Notes: generated from the letters alone by a model not told the origin. 7,366 nt of DNA from Holophagales bacterium (GCA_031281385.1 JAITFL010000068.1:1-7366), one strand, 5' to 3'; positions 1 to 5,371 are shown, counted from the stretch's first letter. A program made the numbers and translations.

Positions 1-105
1 CCACTGAGCGACACATGGCTCAACCCTGCGCCTACGCTGCACATGCGGCTTCAAAAGGCCCTTGATGCGCTGGAAGAAGCCCAACGGAAACGGAACGAGC
101 AGTAG
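1..105 (+). CDS. C-terminal end of an unidentified protein (5' end outside window)
   Basis: Frame 1 is open from the first base to a TAG at 103-105, giving 34 residues. The tail is hydrophilic and probably helical: an LQKALDALEEAQRKRNEQ ending with heptad-like Leu/Ala spacing and many charged residues, as is common at protein C-termini. I do not recognise the family and infer no function. A strong hairpin (121-172) and a hairpin with a T-run (205-239) lie just downstream, which fits the end of a transcription unit. That the fragment is real coding sequence is an inference from the open frame, residue composition and this context; 34 codons is too short to be certain. Confidence 0.45.
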   Translation, partial: PLSDTWLNPAPTLHMRLQKALDALEEAQRKRNEQ

Positions 106-120
106 CCGCTGGCTCCCATC

Positions 121-172
121 CCCCCCTCAATGGCTCATGGGGCAATGCCGTGATAATGGGCCTGAGAGGGGG
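121..172. other. Strong stem-loop 16 bases after the first gene's stop
   Basis: Bases 121-129 pair with 163-172 (9 bp with one bulged A at 167). After a 2-base bulge, 132-138 pairs with 156-162 (7 bp including one G-U), leaving a 17-base loop. No T-run follows on either strand, so it is not a classical intrinsic terminator. It may protect the 3' end of the upstream mRNA or help Rho-dependent ending. Confidence 0.4.
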
Positions 173-204
173 AGCGGTGGGGGTTTGGGTGAAGCAGAAT
201 AATT

Positions 205-239
205 ATGCCTCGCAGTTTTTTCTGAGGTGGGCATTTTTT
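205..239 (+). terminator. Candidate intrinsic terminator of the left-hand plus-strand gene
   Basis: Bases 205-210 pair with 229-234 (one G-U) and 213-215 with 222-224, around a T6 loop; the stem is interrupted near 211-212 and 225-228. It is followed by T234-239. The imperfect stem makes this a moderate call, but position and orientation suit the gene ending at 105. Confidence 0.4.
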
Positions 240-243
240 CGGC

Positions 244-343
244 TGACGACTTGCCCCAAAAAATGACGACCTGCCAGAAAAGCAGTCATGCCCAAAAGCG
301 GCATGACCATTGATGAAATGACTACCCTGACGACTATGACGAC
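244..343 (+). repeat. Four copies of the heptamer TGACGAC
   Basis: Exact copies lie at 244-250, 264-270, 328-334 and 337-343. The first two are 20 bases apart and the last two 9 apart, so spacing is irregular. They sit among A/T tracts in non-coding DNA. They could be protein-binding sites or a degenerate duplication; nothing in the sequence decides. Confidence 0.4.
258..307 (-). terminator. Candidate terminator of the hslO-queF operon: two overlapping hairpins then T6
   Basis: Read on the minus strand, a perfect 8-bp stem (300-307 with 285-292, loop of 7) is followed by a second hairpin: 286-288 with 264-266 and 282-285 with 271-274, with a 4-base bulge. A T6 (A258-263 on the plus strand) comes directly after it. 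The two hairpins share bases 285-292, so they cannot form together. They lie about 260 bases past the queF stop, and I see no better terminator closer to the gene. Confidence 0.4.
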
Positions 344-472
344 TTTTTTCAGATTTCTGCGCGGCGGGAGAAAAAAATCGCTGGACTTCGATGGGGGGCT
401 TTTTTCGATGAGCAAGGGAGTGAAAAAAACGCTATAATATGCTATTGGATACCGATGGTCGGATGATAATTC

Positions 473-492
473 TGGGGGTAGTTTTGGGGGTA
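473..492 (+). repeat. Tandem TGGGGGTA direct repeat, 12-base period
   Basis: TGGGGGTA occurs at 473-480 and again at 485-492. Short G-rich direct repeats of this kind can be arm-type sites of tyrosine recombinases near attachment sites. That link is a weak inference, because no integrase is visible in the window. Confidence 0.35.
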
Positions 493-563
493 AATAAAAT
501 CTGCCCAATTTCTAAATGCCCACTATTACACGTTCTATAGTGCCAGTTTAGTTGCTTCCTCCT

Positions 564-986
564 CTATTTACTGGGGTGCAATTTTTTCCCATATTCTGCG
601 GCCACCAAAGTCCTGATCCCGCCCCTTATTTGAAAGTTGCCTTCCACTTTAATCCAAGCGGGGCGAACCGCCGCCACTAGGTCGTCAAGTATCTGGTTTG
701 TGGCCGCCTCGTGGAATGCGCCCATGTCGCGGTAGCTCCAGAGGTACAATTTGAGGGACTTGGATTCCACGCAAAGCCGGTCTGGCTGGTAGCTTATCCT
801 CAAATGCGCGAAGTCCGGCTGGCCCGTCATGGGGCAGAGGCAGGTAAACTCTTCCGTTTCAAAAACGACTTCAAATGGCCTTCCGGGGCGCGGGCTGGCA
901 AAGGTATCCAGTTTTTTTGTTGGCTTGGTGGAAGCGCGTTTTGGGACTGGGTTCAGCGTCGGAGTTATTTTACTGGTTTTTGCCAT
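564..986 (-). CDS. queF: NADPH-dependent 7-cyano-7-deazaguanine (preQ0) reductase QueF, short type
   Basis: Reduces the nitrile of preQ0 to the aminomethyl group of preQ1 with NADPH, in the cytosol, on the way to queuosine in tRNA. The protein has 140 residues, one T-fold domain, like the short (B. subtilis type) QueF and unlike the longer two-domain E. coli form. The active-site stretch TCLCPMTGQPDF has Cys51, which would form the thioimide with substrate, and Asp58. The family signature ESKSLKLYLWSYR spans residues 74-86, followed by FHE with His92 and Glu93. These match B. subtilis Cys55, Asp62, His96 and Glu97 at a constant offset of four. The first ~30 residues are Lys/Thr/Pro-rich and probably disordered. 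The ATG abuts the stop of the preceding lipoprotein gene and has an AAGGA ribosome site, so the start is firm. It is the last gene of the operon. Confidence 0.96.
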   Translation of the reverse strand: MAKTSKITPTLNPVPKRASTKPTKKLDTFASPRPGRPFEVVFETEEFTCLCPMTGQPDFAHLRISYQPDRLCVESKSLKLYLWSYRDMGAFHEAATNQILDDLVAAVRPAWIKVEGNFQIRGGIRTLVAAEYGKKLHPSK

Positions 987-1919
987 TCAGTGTTCCTTTT
1001 CTTCGTATGGCGCAGTCAGTGGCCCAAGGCGTTCATCCATGAACTTGGCCATGCCCTCGCCGCTGGGGCCTTCCACTAGGGATATTTCTCCATGCCCCAC
1101 TCCTTGCAGGAGAAGCAGCGTCTTTTTGCCCTTGGCCAGCGAATAAATTTTCATGCCGCAGACGCTTGGGATTTCTGTGTCGCCCTCGCCGTGGATGACC
1201 AGCAGCGGCACTACCACATTCGGGATTTGGTATATGGGCTCAATTTGTGCCGGGATTTCAAAGGCCGGCTTCATCGTCGCCCGTCCGCTAAAGGGTTTGT
1301 GGTACAAAGGCATCAGCCTGCGGGTTTGGTCTTCGGGGTACATGTCTTGGTCTTCAAAGCTGGTTATCGGGGCTATAAGCACCAGCCCGCTGCATTGGCG
1401 GCTTGCAGCCACAAATGTAGCTGGCAGCGAGCCTATGGCGTAACCAATCACAATGGTGGGAAGCCCCTTTCTTGTCTCCGACGTCTGGTCATAGACGCGC
1501 AATGCGTCATCGGCAAGGTGCTTCACGGCCGGGACGCCGCTGCTGGCCCCATAGCCCCTGTAGTCCACGCAGATGGCGTTGACGTTGTATCGCTCTGCCC
1601 ACTTGGTCATTTCCAGCGTCATCGCCTGAGCCATCTCTGCGTTGCCGCAAAAATACAGCATGTTTGCCCTTGCCCCTATTCTAGTGATCGCTATGCCCCT
1701 GAGAATGTTTCCATCGGGCAGGGCCACTTCTATGTTGCGGCGGTTGAATGTTTCGGGGCGGACGGGCGTCGTTTGCGGTTGGAATACATTCCTCTCTTCG
1801 ACTTGATAGACCATTGATTTATCTAAGTTTGCGCCCATTGATTTCGACGCCGACTTCATCGTCTTGCAAGCGGTGCAAAGGACGGCTAGGCATACTATCA
1901 GGACAATTCTCGCGCTCAT
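987..1919 (-). CDS. Predicted alpha/beta-hydrolase-fold lipoprotein lacking the nucleophilic Ser
   Basis: The chosen start (1917-1919) gives 310 residues and an N-terminus of the lipoprotein type: short Arg-containing start, hydrophobic core (residues 5-17) and Cys18 in LCTAC as probable lipidation site. The -3 residue is Cys rather than the usual Leu, so lipidation is likely but not certain. An in-frame start at 2003 would bury the signal behind 28 extra basic residues and is unlikely. The rest resembles alpha/beta hydrolases of the ABHD/BEM46-like type: CGNAE (91-95), VDYRGYGASSG (118-128), the nucleophile-elbow region IGYAIGS (158-164), HGEGD with Asp247 and VGHGE with His276. The elbow reads G-Y-A-I-G, so Ala161 (codon GCC) replaces Ser. 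The usual His before GNAE is Cys91. It may be a non-catalytic binding protein. It overlaps queC by ATGA and abuts queF; its role is unknown. Confidence 0.85.
   Translation of the reverse strand: MSARIVLIVCLAVLCTACKTMKSASKSMGANLDKSMVYQVEERNVFQPQTTPVRPETFNRRNIEVALPDGNILRGIAITRIGARANMLYFCGNAEMAQAMTLEMTKWAERYNVNAICVDYRGYGASSGVPAVKHLADDALRVYDQTSETRKGLPTIVIGYAIGSLPATFVAASRQCSGLVLIAPITSFEDQDMYPEDQTRRLMPLYHKPFSGRATMKPAFEIPAQIEPIYQIPNVVVPLLVIHGEGDTEIPSVCGMKIYSLAKGKKTLLLLQGVGHGEISLVEGPSGEGMAKFMDERLGPLTAPYEEKEH
994..998 (-). promoter_or_regulatory. Ribosome binding site of queF
   Basis: AAGGA on the minus strand, 7 bases before the ATG at 984-986, inside the last codons of the lipoprotein gene. It fixes the queF start and, with the abutting TGA-ATG, suggests coupled translation. 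Confidence 0.7.
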
Positions 1920-2611
1920 GCTCCCCCTTTTTTTTCGTTTTGCACGTAATCTATAGGGTCGCTGAATCCGGCCTGACTGAACCCTCTCAAGCGCAGAAGG
2001 CATGAGTCACAAACTCCGCAAGCGCGCGCCTCGGATTTGTAGCACGACCAAGTTAGGTGCAGCGGTGCGTCGATGGACATGCCTATTTTCACAATTTCGG
2101 CTTTGGTCTTGTCAATCAGGGGTGCGTGTATTTTGATGCTAGTGCTTAGTTTTGTGCCACTGTTGGCCGCTGCTTCAAACGCTTTCAGAAATTCCGCGCT
2201 GCAATCTGGGTAACCGCTGGAATCTGCCTCCACGAATCCGACAAAGATGTCTGTCGCGCCGATGGCCTCTGCCCAGCTTACACAGGTGGCAAGCAGGTGC
2301 GCGTTTCTGAAGGGCACGTACGTTGAAGGTACTTCCGCCCTGTCTAAGTTGCCATGCTCCATCTGCATCGTTGCGTCCGTCAGAGATGAGCCGCCTATAA
2401 TTTTTAGTGCCTGCATGGGGACGACCAAGCGCCTGCCGGGCGTCACTTCATAGTAATCAGCTATTTGCTGGAAAGCCAGCCTTTCCCGCGCCTCGGTCAA
2501 TTGCCCATAGCTTGCGTGCAACAGGCATAGCTCAAAGCCGTCTCGCTTGGCAATAGCGGCGGTCACACAGGAATCCATGCCTCCGGACAGGGCCACGATG
2601 GCGAGGCTCAT
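1916..2611 (-). CDS. queC: 7-cyano-7-deazaguanine synthase QueC
   Basis: ATP-dependent conversion of 7-carboxy-7-deazaguanine plus ammonia to preQ0, a cytosolic step of queuosine synthesis. At 231 residues the length is normal. The ATP pyrophosphatase P-loop SGGMDS lies at residues 9-14. VPSTYVPFRN (94-103) and DSSGYPDC (130-137) match conserved substrate-side segments. The C-terminal zinc site has Cys190, Cys198, Cys201 and Cys204 (CX7CX2CX2C), one residue shorter in the first gap than the E. coli protein as I remember it. All key residues are present. The start ATG overlaps the stop of the acyltransferase gene by ATGA, with no clear ribosome site of its own, which suggests translational coupling. 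Its product preQ0 is the substrate of QueF, two genes downstream. queD and queE are not in the window. Confidence 0.97.
   Translation of the reverse strand: MSLAIVALSGGMDSCVTAAIAKRDGFELCLLHASYGQLTEARERLAFQQIADYYEVTPGRRLVVPMQALKIIGGSSLTDATMQMEHGNLDRAEVPSTYVPFRNAHLLATCVSWAEAIGATDIFVGFVEADSSGYPDCSAEFLKAFEAAANSGTKLSTSIKIHAPLIDKTKAEIVKIGMSIDAPLHLTWSCYKSEARACGVCDSCLLRLRGFSQAGFSDPIDYVQNEKKGGA
1920..1935 (-). promoter_or_regulatory. A8-G5 tract: ribosome binding site deciding the lipoprotein start
   Basis: The minus strand carries A8 (1928-1935) and then GGGGGAG (1921-1927), just before the ATG at 1917-1919. It overlaps the last queC codons. The purine-rich Shine-Dalgarno-like run supports the start at 1919 over the upstream one at 2003. 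Confidence 0.55.
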
Positions 2612-3339
2612 TTGAAAAACTCATCTGCGTCATGTTCCAGCACTGCCAATTTGTCCTGTAATTCTTGGGCCAGCGGGGCCTCGTCCTCTATATGCTCCGG
2701 TACTTGGTAGGGCTGACCAAAAAGCACGGCCACTTTGGAAAAAGGCTTTGGGATCAGCATCTTGTCCCATGTCTTCAATTGCCAGGGGTTGCTATAGGCC
2801 ACGCTGACTGGCACAATCCACGCCCTAGTTTTTTTTGCCACGGCTATGGCCCCGGGCTTGACTATGCAGCTTGGCCCCCTTGGCCCATCGGGGGTTATGC
2901 CCAAATCCCAGCCTTGGCGCACCACTTGGATCATCTTGACTAGCCCTTGAGCCCCGCCTCCGTGGGACGATGTGCCTCGGACTGCATGGATGCCCAAGTG
3001 CCGCCATATCGCCGCGCTAATTTCGCCATCCTTGCTGTCGCTGGAGAGAATGGCCACCCCACGTTTTTCCCCATCGTGACTGTGCCTTATGTATGGGTAG
3101 CTGAGTGGCATCATCACAAGCCGCCTGTGAAAAAAAGCCAGTATGATGCGCTGGTCGTCTGCCACCAGTGCATTTACCGCGTCGTTCCTTCTGTGGCGCT
3201 TTCTCAGCGTAGTTTTTAGGGCCTTCCAAACAATGGAAGCAACCCACGTTGCAAAGCGGAACTTGAGCCAAACGGATATGGGGTTGCCTAAGGGCCGCCC
3301 GCGCTGCGTTATTTGGATGTCCTGCTTTGGTGCCTTCAT
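2608..3339 (-). CDS. DUF374-family lysophospholipid acyltransferase-like protein
   Basis: A 243-residue protein of the DUF374 branch of the LPLAT (glycerolipid acyltransferase) superfamily, expected to transfer an acyl chain to a lipid at the inner membrane. Visible signatures are ILSSDSKDGE (97-106), which stands where other LPLATs have HX4D and keeps the Asp; VRGTSSHGG (120-128); and GITPDGPRGP (147-156), the most diagnostic motif of the family. Residues 23-40 form a weakly hydrophobic, membrane-proximal helix; there is no clear signal peptide. The exact acyl acceptor cannot be told from sequence, and a role in outer-membrane lipid synthesis is only a guess. It starts by ATGA overlap with the hslO stop and ends by ATGA overlap with queC, with weak ribosome sites, so its translation is probably coupled. 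Confidence 0.9.
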   Translation of the reverse strand: MKAPKQDIQITQRGRPLGNPISVWLKFRFATWVASIVWKALKTTLRKRHRRNDAVNALVADDQRIILAFFHRRLVMMPLSYPYIRHSHDGEKRGVAILSSDSKDGEISAAIWRHLGIHAVRGTSSHGGGAQGLVKMIQVVRQGWDLGITPDGPRGPSCIVKPGAIAVAKKTRAWIVPVSVAYSNPWQLKTWDKMLIPKPFSKVAVLFGQPYQVPEHIEDEAPLAQELQDKLAVLEHDADEFFK

Positions 3340-4220
3340 GGGGTGCTTTCAGTTGACAAACCCGATGAGTTGTCCGTGTCTGGCATCTCTTCCGGGCCAA
3401 TCTCATAGCTCTTGCCGCAGTATTCGCAATTGACAGTCGCCTTGCCGTTGGCAAAGATATTCTCGCGCTCGTTGCGTGGCATAGTGCCCAAGATGTCTAT
3501 CAGGGATTCCTTGGAGCATCGGCAGCGATATTCTATTGTCTGCATGGAAAGCACCTCTGCCCCGCTCCCTTGGTTGATCCAGCTCACCAGAAATTCTGGC
3601 GTTCTCTCCCAGAGTTGTGTCACTTCCAGCCCCTCGATGCCAGCCACCATTCGCTTGATGCGCCCGGGCGGGCAATTTGGCAGCGGCTCGACCAGCACGC
3701 CCCCGGCCGCGCCAGAAGCAGTGTCGCACCAAAGTGCCACACATGCTTGAATTTGCTCACTCTGCTGAAGGTAGTATTCCAGTTGGGCGGATATTGGCCC
3801 ATCAACCAATTCAAGGTTTCCAATATATGGCTGGCCCTTTGGATTTGATCTCATTACCTGGAACAGCCCTGGAAAAGCCAGCCACTGTCCATTGGTGCAA
3901 GCTGGGTTCAAGTCCAGTATTCCCCTTATGCTGCCGTTGGGCCACGAATCGGCGACTATGGCCTTGGCTCTTCCTGATGAGCGGACTGCCAACTGTACGC
4001 GCTCGGTCAACAGAGACCTGGATTGTAGCAACGTGGCCCCGGCCAACAGTTCTGTGAGAGGCCCGCATGAGTCGGCCTCTAGGTGCGGGTGTCCTCGCCT
4101 TACTCCGTCCCACAGTGGCGTCGCGTCAATGGCGGACATGCGGATCTGCCCATCCCCTGTGAGGGCTCTGACCACTAGTGCCGAATTGACCGAATTGGCC
4201 GAATTTCGTTCATCTCCCAT
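3336..4220 (-). CDS. hslO: Redox-regulated molecular chaperone Hsp33
   Basis: Cytosolic holdase that binds unfolding proteins once oxidised. In the reduced state four Cys hold zinc; oxidation forms disulfides and activates it. With the start at 4218-4220 the protein has 294 residues, close to the 292 of E. coli. The zinc switch has Cys233 and Cys235 (YRCRCS) and Cys265 and Cys268 (NCEYCG), nearly the same numbering as E. coli 232, 234, 265 and 268. The substrate-binding domain begins at about residue 12 (VNSALVVRALTGDGQIR). The frame stays open upstream to 4424, but those 68 residues lie in hairpin-rich DNA and match nothing I know in Hsp33, so I reject that start. No clear Shine-Dalgarno precedes 4220 (the bases before ATG are ATAATTTC); a TACAAT at 4227-4232 hints at a very short leader. 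It is the first gene of the operon. Confidence 0.95.
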   Translation of the reverse strand: MGDERNSANSVNSALVVRALTGDGQIRMSAIDATPLWDGVRRGHPHLEADSCGPLTELLAGATLLQSRSLLTERVQLAVRSSGRAKAIVADSWPNGSIRGILDLNPACTNGQWLAFPGLFQVMRSNPKGQPYIGNLELVDGPISAQLEYYLQQSEQIQACVALWCDTASGAAGGVLVEPLPNCPPGRIKRMVAGIEGLEVTQLWERTPEFLVSWINQGSGAEVLSMQTIEYRCRCSKESLIDILGTMPRNERENIFANGKATVNCEYCGKSYEIGPEEMPDTDNSSGLSTESTP

Positions 4221-4246
4221 GAAATTATTGTAATTCGAGACTGTTG

Positions 4247-4264
4247 CAAAACCTAGATGTTTTG
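4247..4264 (-). promoter_or_regulatory. Small hairpin just upstream of hslO
   Basis: CAAAAC (4247-4252) and GTTTTG (4259-4264) form a 6-bp stem with a 6-base loop, 26 bases before the hslO ATG. Depending on where transcription starts, it could lie in the leader or in the promoter. Function is not shown. Confidence 0.3.
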
Positions 4265-4364
4265 GGACTATAAGGTTCTGATTATCTACGCGCCCATCGA
4301 AGCTACCCCCATGCATCCGCCCCGACATAGGGCAGTACGCGAGGCGAGTACCCGGGGTCTGGGG

Positions 4365-4435
4365 AAGACGCCCTTGGGAAATGAGCGTTTGAGGCTGCGG
4401 TGCAGCCTCAAACGCCAGCAGCACTTGGGTGTCTT
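4365..4435. other. Compound stem-loop with perfect 14-bp inner stem
   Basis: The inner stem 4385-4398 pairs with 4402-4415, 14 bp without mismatch, around a 3-base loop. An outer stem 4365-4373 pairs with 4427-4435 (9 bp, one G-U). The two are separated by a symmetric internal loop of 11 bases on each side. No U-tract follows on the minus strand; on the plus strand A-rich sequence follows, so it is not an intrinsic terminator. Such a palindrome could be a dispersed repeat unit or part of an RNA. Confidence 0.6.
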
Positions 4436-4442
4436 AAAAAGA

Positions 4443-4480
4443 GGGAGGCGTTCGCATGCGAGCGCGACCGAGCGAATCCC
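4443..4480. other. Interrupted stem-loop
   Basis: TTCGC (4451-4455) pairs with GCGAA (4472-4476), and after a 4-base bulge GGGA (4443-4446) pairs with TCCC (4477-4480). The loop contains further CGCATGCG-type symmetry. It is one of a series of hairpins in this intergenic region. Confidence 0.35.
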
Positions 4481-4608
4481 CAGTTAGCATCCGGGAATTC
4501 CAAGATCCGCTGTGAAGCGAAACAGGCCGCAAGAGGGGGCCTGGCGAGGCGCGGTTTCAAATCCGCTCACCGCCTTCGGCGGCTCGCTCCATTTCACTCG
4601 CGCATCTT

Positions 4609-4625
4609 AGGGCGTTCGCCCTTTT
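4609..4625 (+). terminator. Terminator-like hairpin AGGGC-GTTC-GCCCT followed by T3
   Basis: Five base pairs (4609-4613 with 4618-4622), a 4-base loop and a run of T right after (4622-4625, the first T being part of the stem). If the region to its left is transcribed on the plus strand, this could end that RNA. The stem is short, so the call is weak. Confidence 0.3.
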
Positions 4626-4834
4626 AGAGAAATATAAGCAGCGCATGACCGCGCTACGCTATCAATCGGCCATAAGCATGGCGCGGGCGAAGCCCGCATC
4701 AGTCCAGTTTGTTAGGTTGCACTCCCCGAACATGTGAGTTATTCAGCGGCGCAACAAAGTCTCGCAGTCCAAAAATGATTGAGGGTTTTGCAAGAAGCTC
4801 TAATGAATATTACAATACTGCCAGAGGCGGCTGC

Positions 4835-5371
4835 ATGGATCAGGACGTAAAAACGACAAAGAGGGTATTGAACGTCGGCGGCAATTCAAAGACCATCCCG
4901 CTCCCGCCCCAATACGCGGACTTCGAGCACGTCTTATTGGACATTGACGAAAAAACCTCCCCTGACGTTCTCTGCGATGCTAGGGAGCTTGACAGCCTAG
5001 AGGCAAACCAGTTTGACGCAGTGTATTGTTCGCACAACCTAGAACACTACTACCGCCACGACGTGCCAAAGGTGCTGAAAGGATTTTTGCATGTACTCAA
5101 AGATGACGGCTTTGCACAAATAATCGTGCCAGATGTCCAAAACGTGATGAAGGCGGTGGTGGCGCGAAACCTAGACATAGATGATGTGCTTTACATTTCG
5201 CCTGCGGGTCCTATCATGGTGCGCGACGTACTGTACGGATATAGCGTGGAGATAGAGAGAAGCGGCCAAGATTTCTTTGCACACAAAACTGGTTTTTCCC
5301 CCAAAAGCCTTGCGACTGTGGTCGAACAGGCAGGCTTCAAGATAATCTTCACTGCGTCTGGGGGGGGATGA
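4835..5371 (+). CDS. Class I SAM-dependent methyltransferase, apparently truncated by a frameshift at G8
   Basis: A predicted cytosolic methyltransferase of unknown substrate. SAM-binding features in order, counted from the ATG at 4835: motif I VLNVGGNSK (11-19), a variant of the usual GxGxG; acidic LLDID (34-38); VLCDARELD (45-53); FDAVYCSHNLEHYYRHD (60-76); GFAQIIVPD (92-100), and a conserved-looking DFFAHKTGFSP near 146-156. I chose 4835 because AGAGG lies 7 bases before it and the domain starts right after; in-frame ATGs at 4709 and 4775 would add residues with no recognisable content. The frame stops at 5369-5371 after residue 178, inside the last strand of the fold. The missing end continues in the -1 frame to 5457, which would make 207 residues. 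It is followed by rsmB in the same direction, probably co-transcribed. Confidence 0.85.
   Translation: MDQDVKTTKRVLNVGGNSKTIPLPPQYADFEHVLLDIDEKTSPDVLCDARELDSLEANQFDAVYCSHNLEHYYRHDVPKVLKGFLHVLKDDGFAQIIVPDVQNVMKAVVARNLDIDDVLYISPAGPIMVRDVLYGYSVEIERSGQDFFAHKTGFSPKSLATVVEQAGFKIIFTASGGG

Larger units (their letters stand above)
106..563. other. 458-base non-coding stretch between converging genes
   Basis: No convincing gene is seen here. The stretch differs from its neighbours in having seven homopolymer A or T tracts of 6-7 bases: T216-221, T234-239, A258-263, T344-349, A371-377, T400-405 and A423-429. It also has four copies of TGACGAC, two copies of TGGGGGTA and several hairpins. A perfect TATAAT lies at 433-438 on the plus strand, but no good -35 box stands 16-18 bases before it, so I do not call a promoter. 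A weak inverted repeat (CACTAT 521-526 / ATAGTG 537-542) lies just beyond the queF stop codon. The likely role is transcription termination for both flanking genes; the tracts may also bend the DNA. Confidence 0.6.
4221..4834. other. 614-base divergent intergenic region rich in stem-loops
   Basis: This lies between the divergent hslO and methyltransferase genes and should carry both promoters, though I find no strong -35/-10 pair. No frame looks coding: the open frames of about 75 codons on the plus strand have low-complexity, Arg-rich translations typical of chance. The region has at least six hairpins: 4365-4435, 4443-4480, 4523-4543 (CAGGCC/GGCCTG), 4570-4582 (CCGCC/GGCGG), 4609-4622 and 4683-4697 (GCGGGC/GCCCGC). 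It could be a structured RNA gene, a cluster of palindromic repeats or a decayed small mobile element. I could not fold it into RNase P, tmRNA, SRP RNA or a normal tRNA by eye. Confidence 0.55.

Noticed and set aside
203..508. Minus-strand open frame of 101 codons in the left intergenic region
   Set aside because: It is driven by A/T tracts and repeats, its translation is low in complexity (KKVVIVVRVV and runs of Pro), it has no ribosome site, and it matches no family I know.
1092..1817. Plus-strand open frame of 241 codons
   Set aside because: It lies antisense to the lipoprotein gene, whose motifs are clear, and its His/Arg/Cys-rich translation has no recognisable domain.
1920..2003. Upstream in-frame start of the lipoprotein gene at 2003
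   Set aside because: It would put 28 mostly basic residues before a lipoprotein signal peptide and overlap queC by 88 bases, while the ATG at 1919 has a purine-rich ribosome site and an ATGA overlap.
4221..4424. 68-codon N-terminal extension of hslO
   Set aside because: It crosses the 14-bp palindrome and hairpin-rich DNA, matches no Hsp33 sequence I know, and the shorter form gives the family's usual length and cysteine numbering.
4221..4440. preQ1 riboswitch upstream of the operon containing queC and queF
   Set aside because: I could not find the short C-rich and A-rich pseudoknot pattern of preQ1 classes in the minus-strand leader, and queC is the third gene rather than the first.
4548..4566. 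tRNA T-arm-like sequence (GGTTTCAAATCC)
   Set aside because: The base at the conserved G53 position would be T, breaking the G53-C61 pair, and no matching acceptor, D or anticodon arms can be folded around it.
4257..4627. Two plus-strand open frames of about 75 codons
   Set aside because: Arg-rich translations over hairpins, no ribosome sites and no domain; they look like chance frames.
4711..4717. GTTAGGT, matching the integron attC core GTTRRRY
   Set aside because: No matching RYYYAAC partner lies at a suitable distance and no integrase or cassette is present; a 7-base match is expected by chance.
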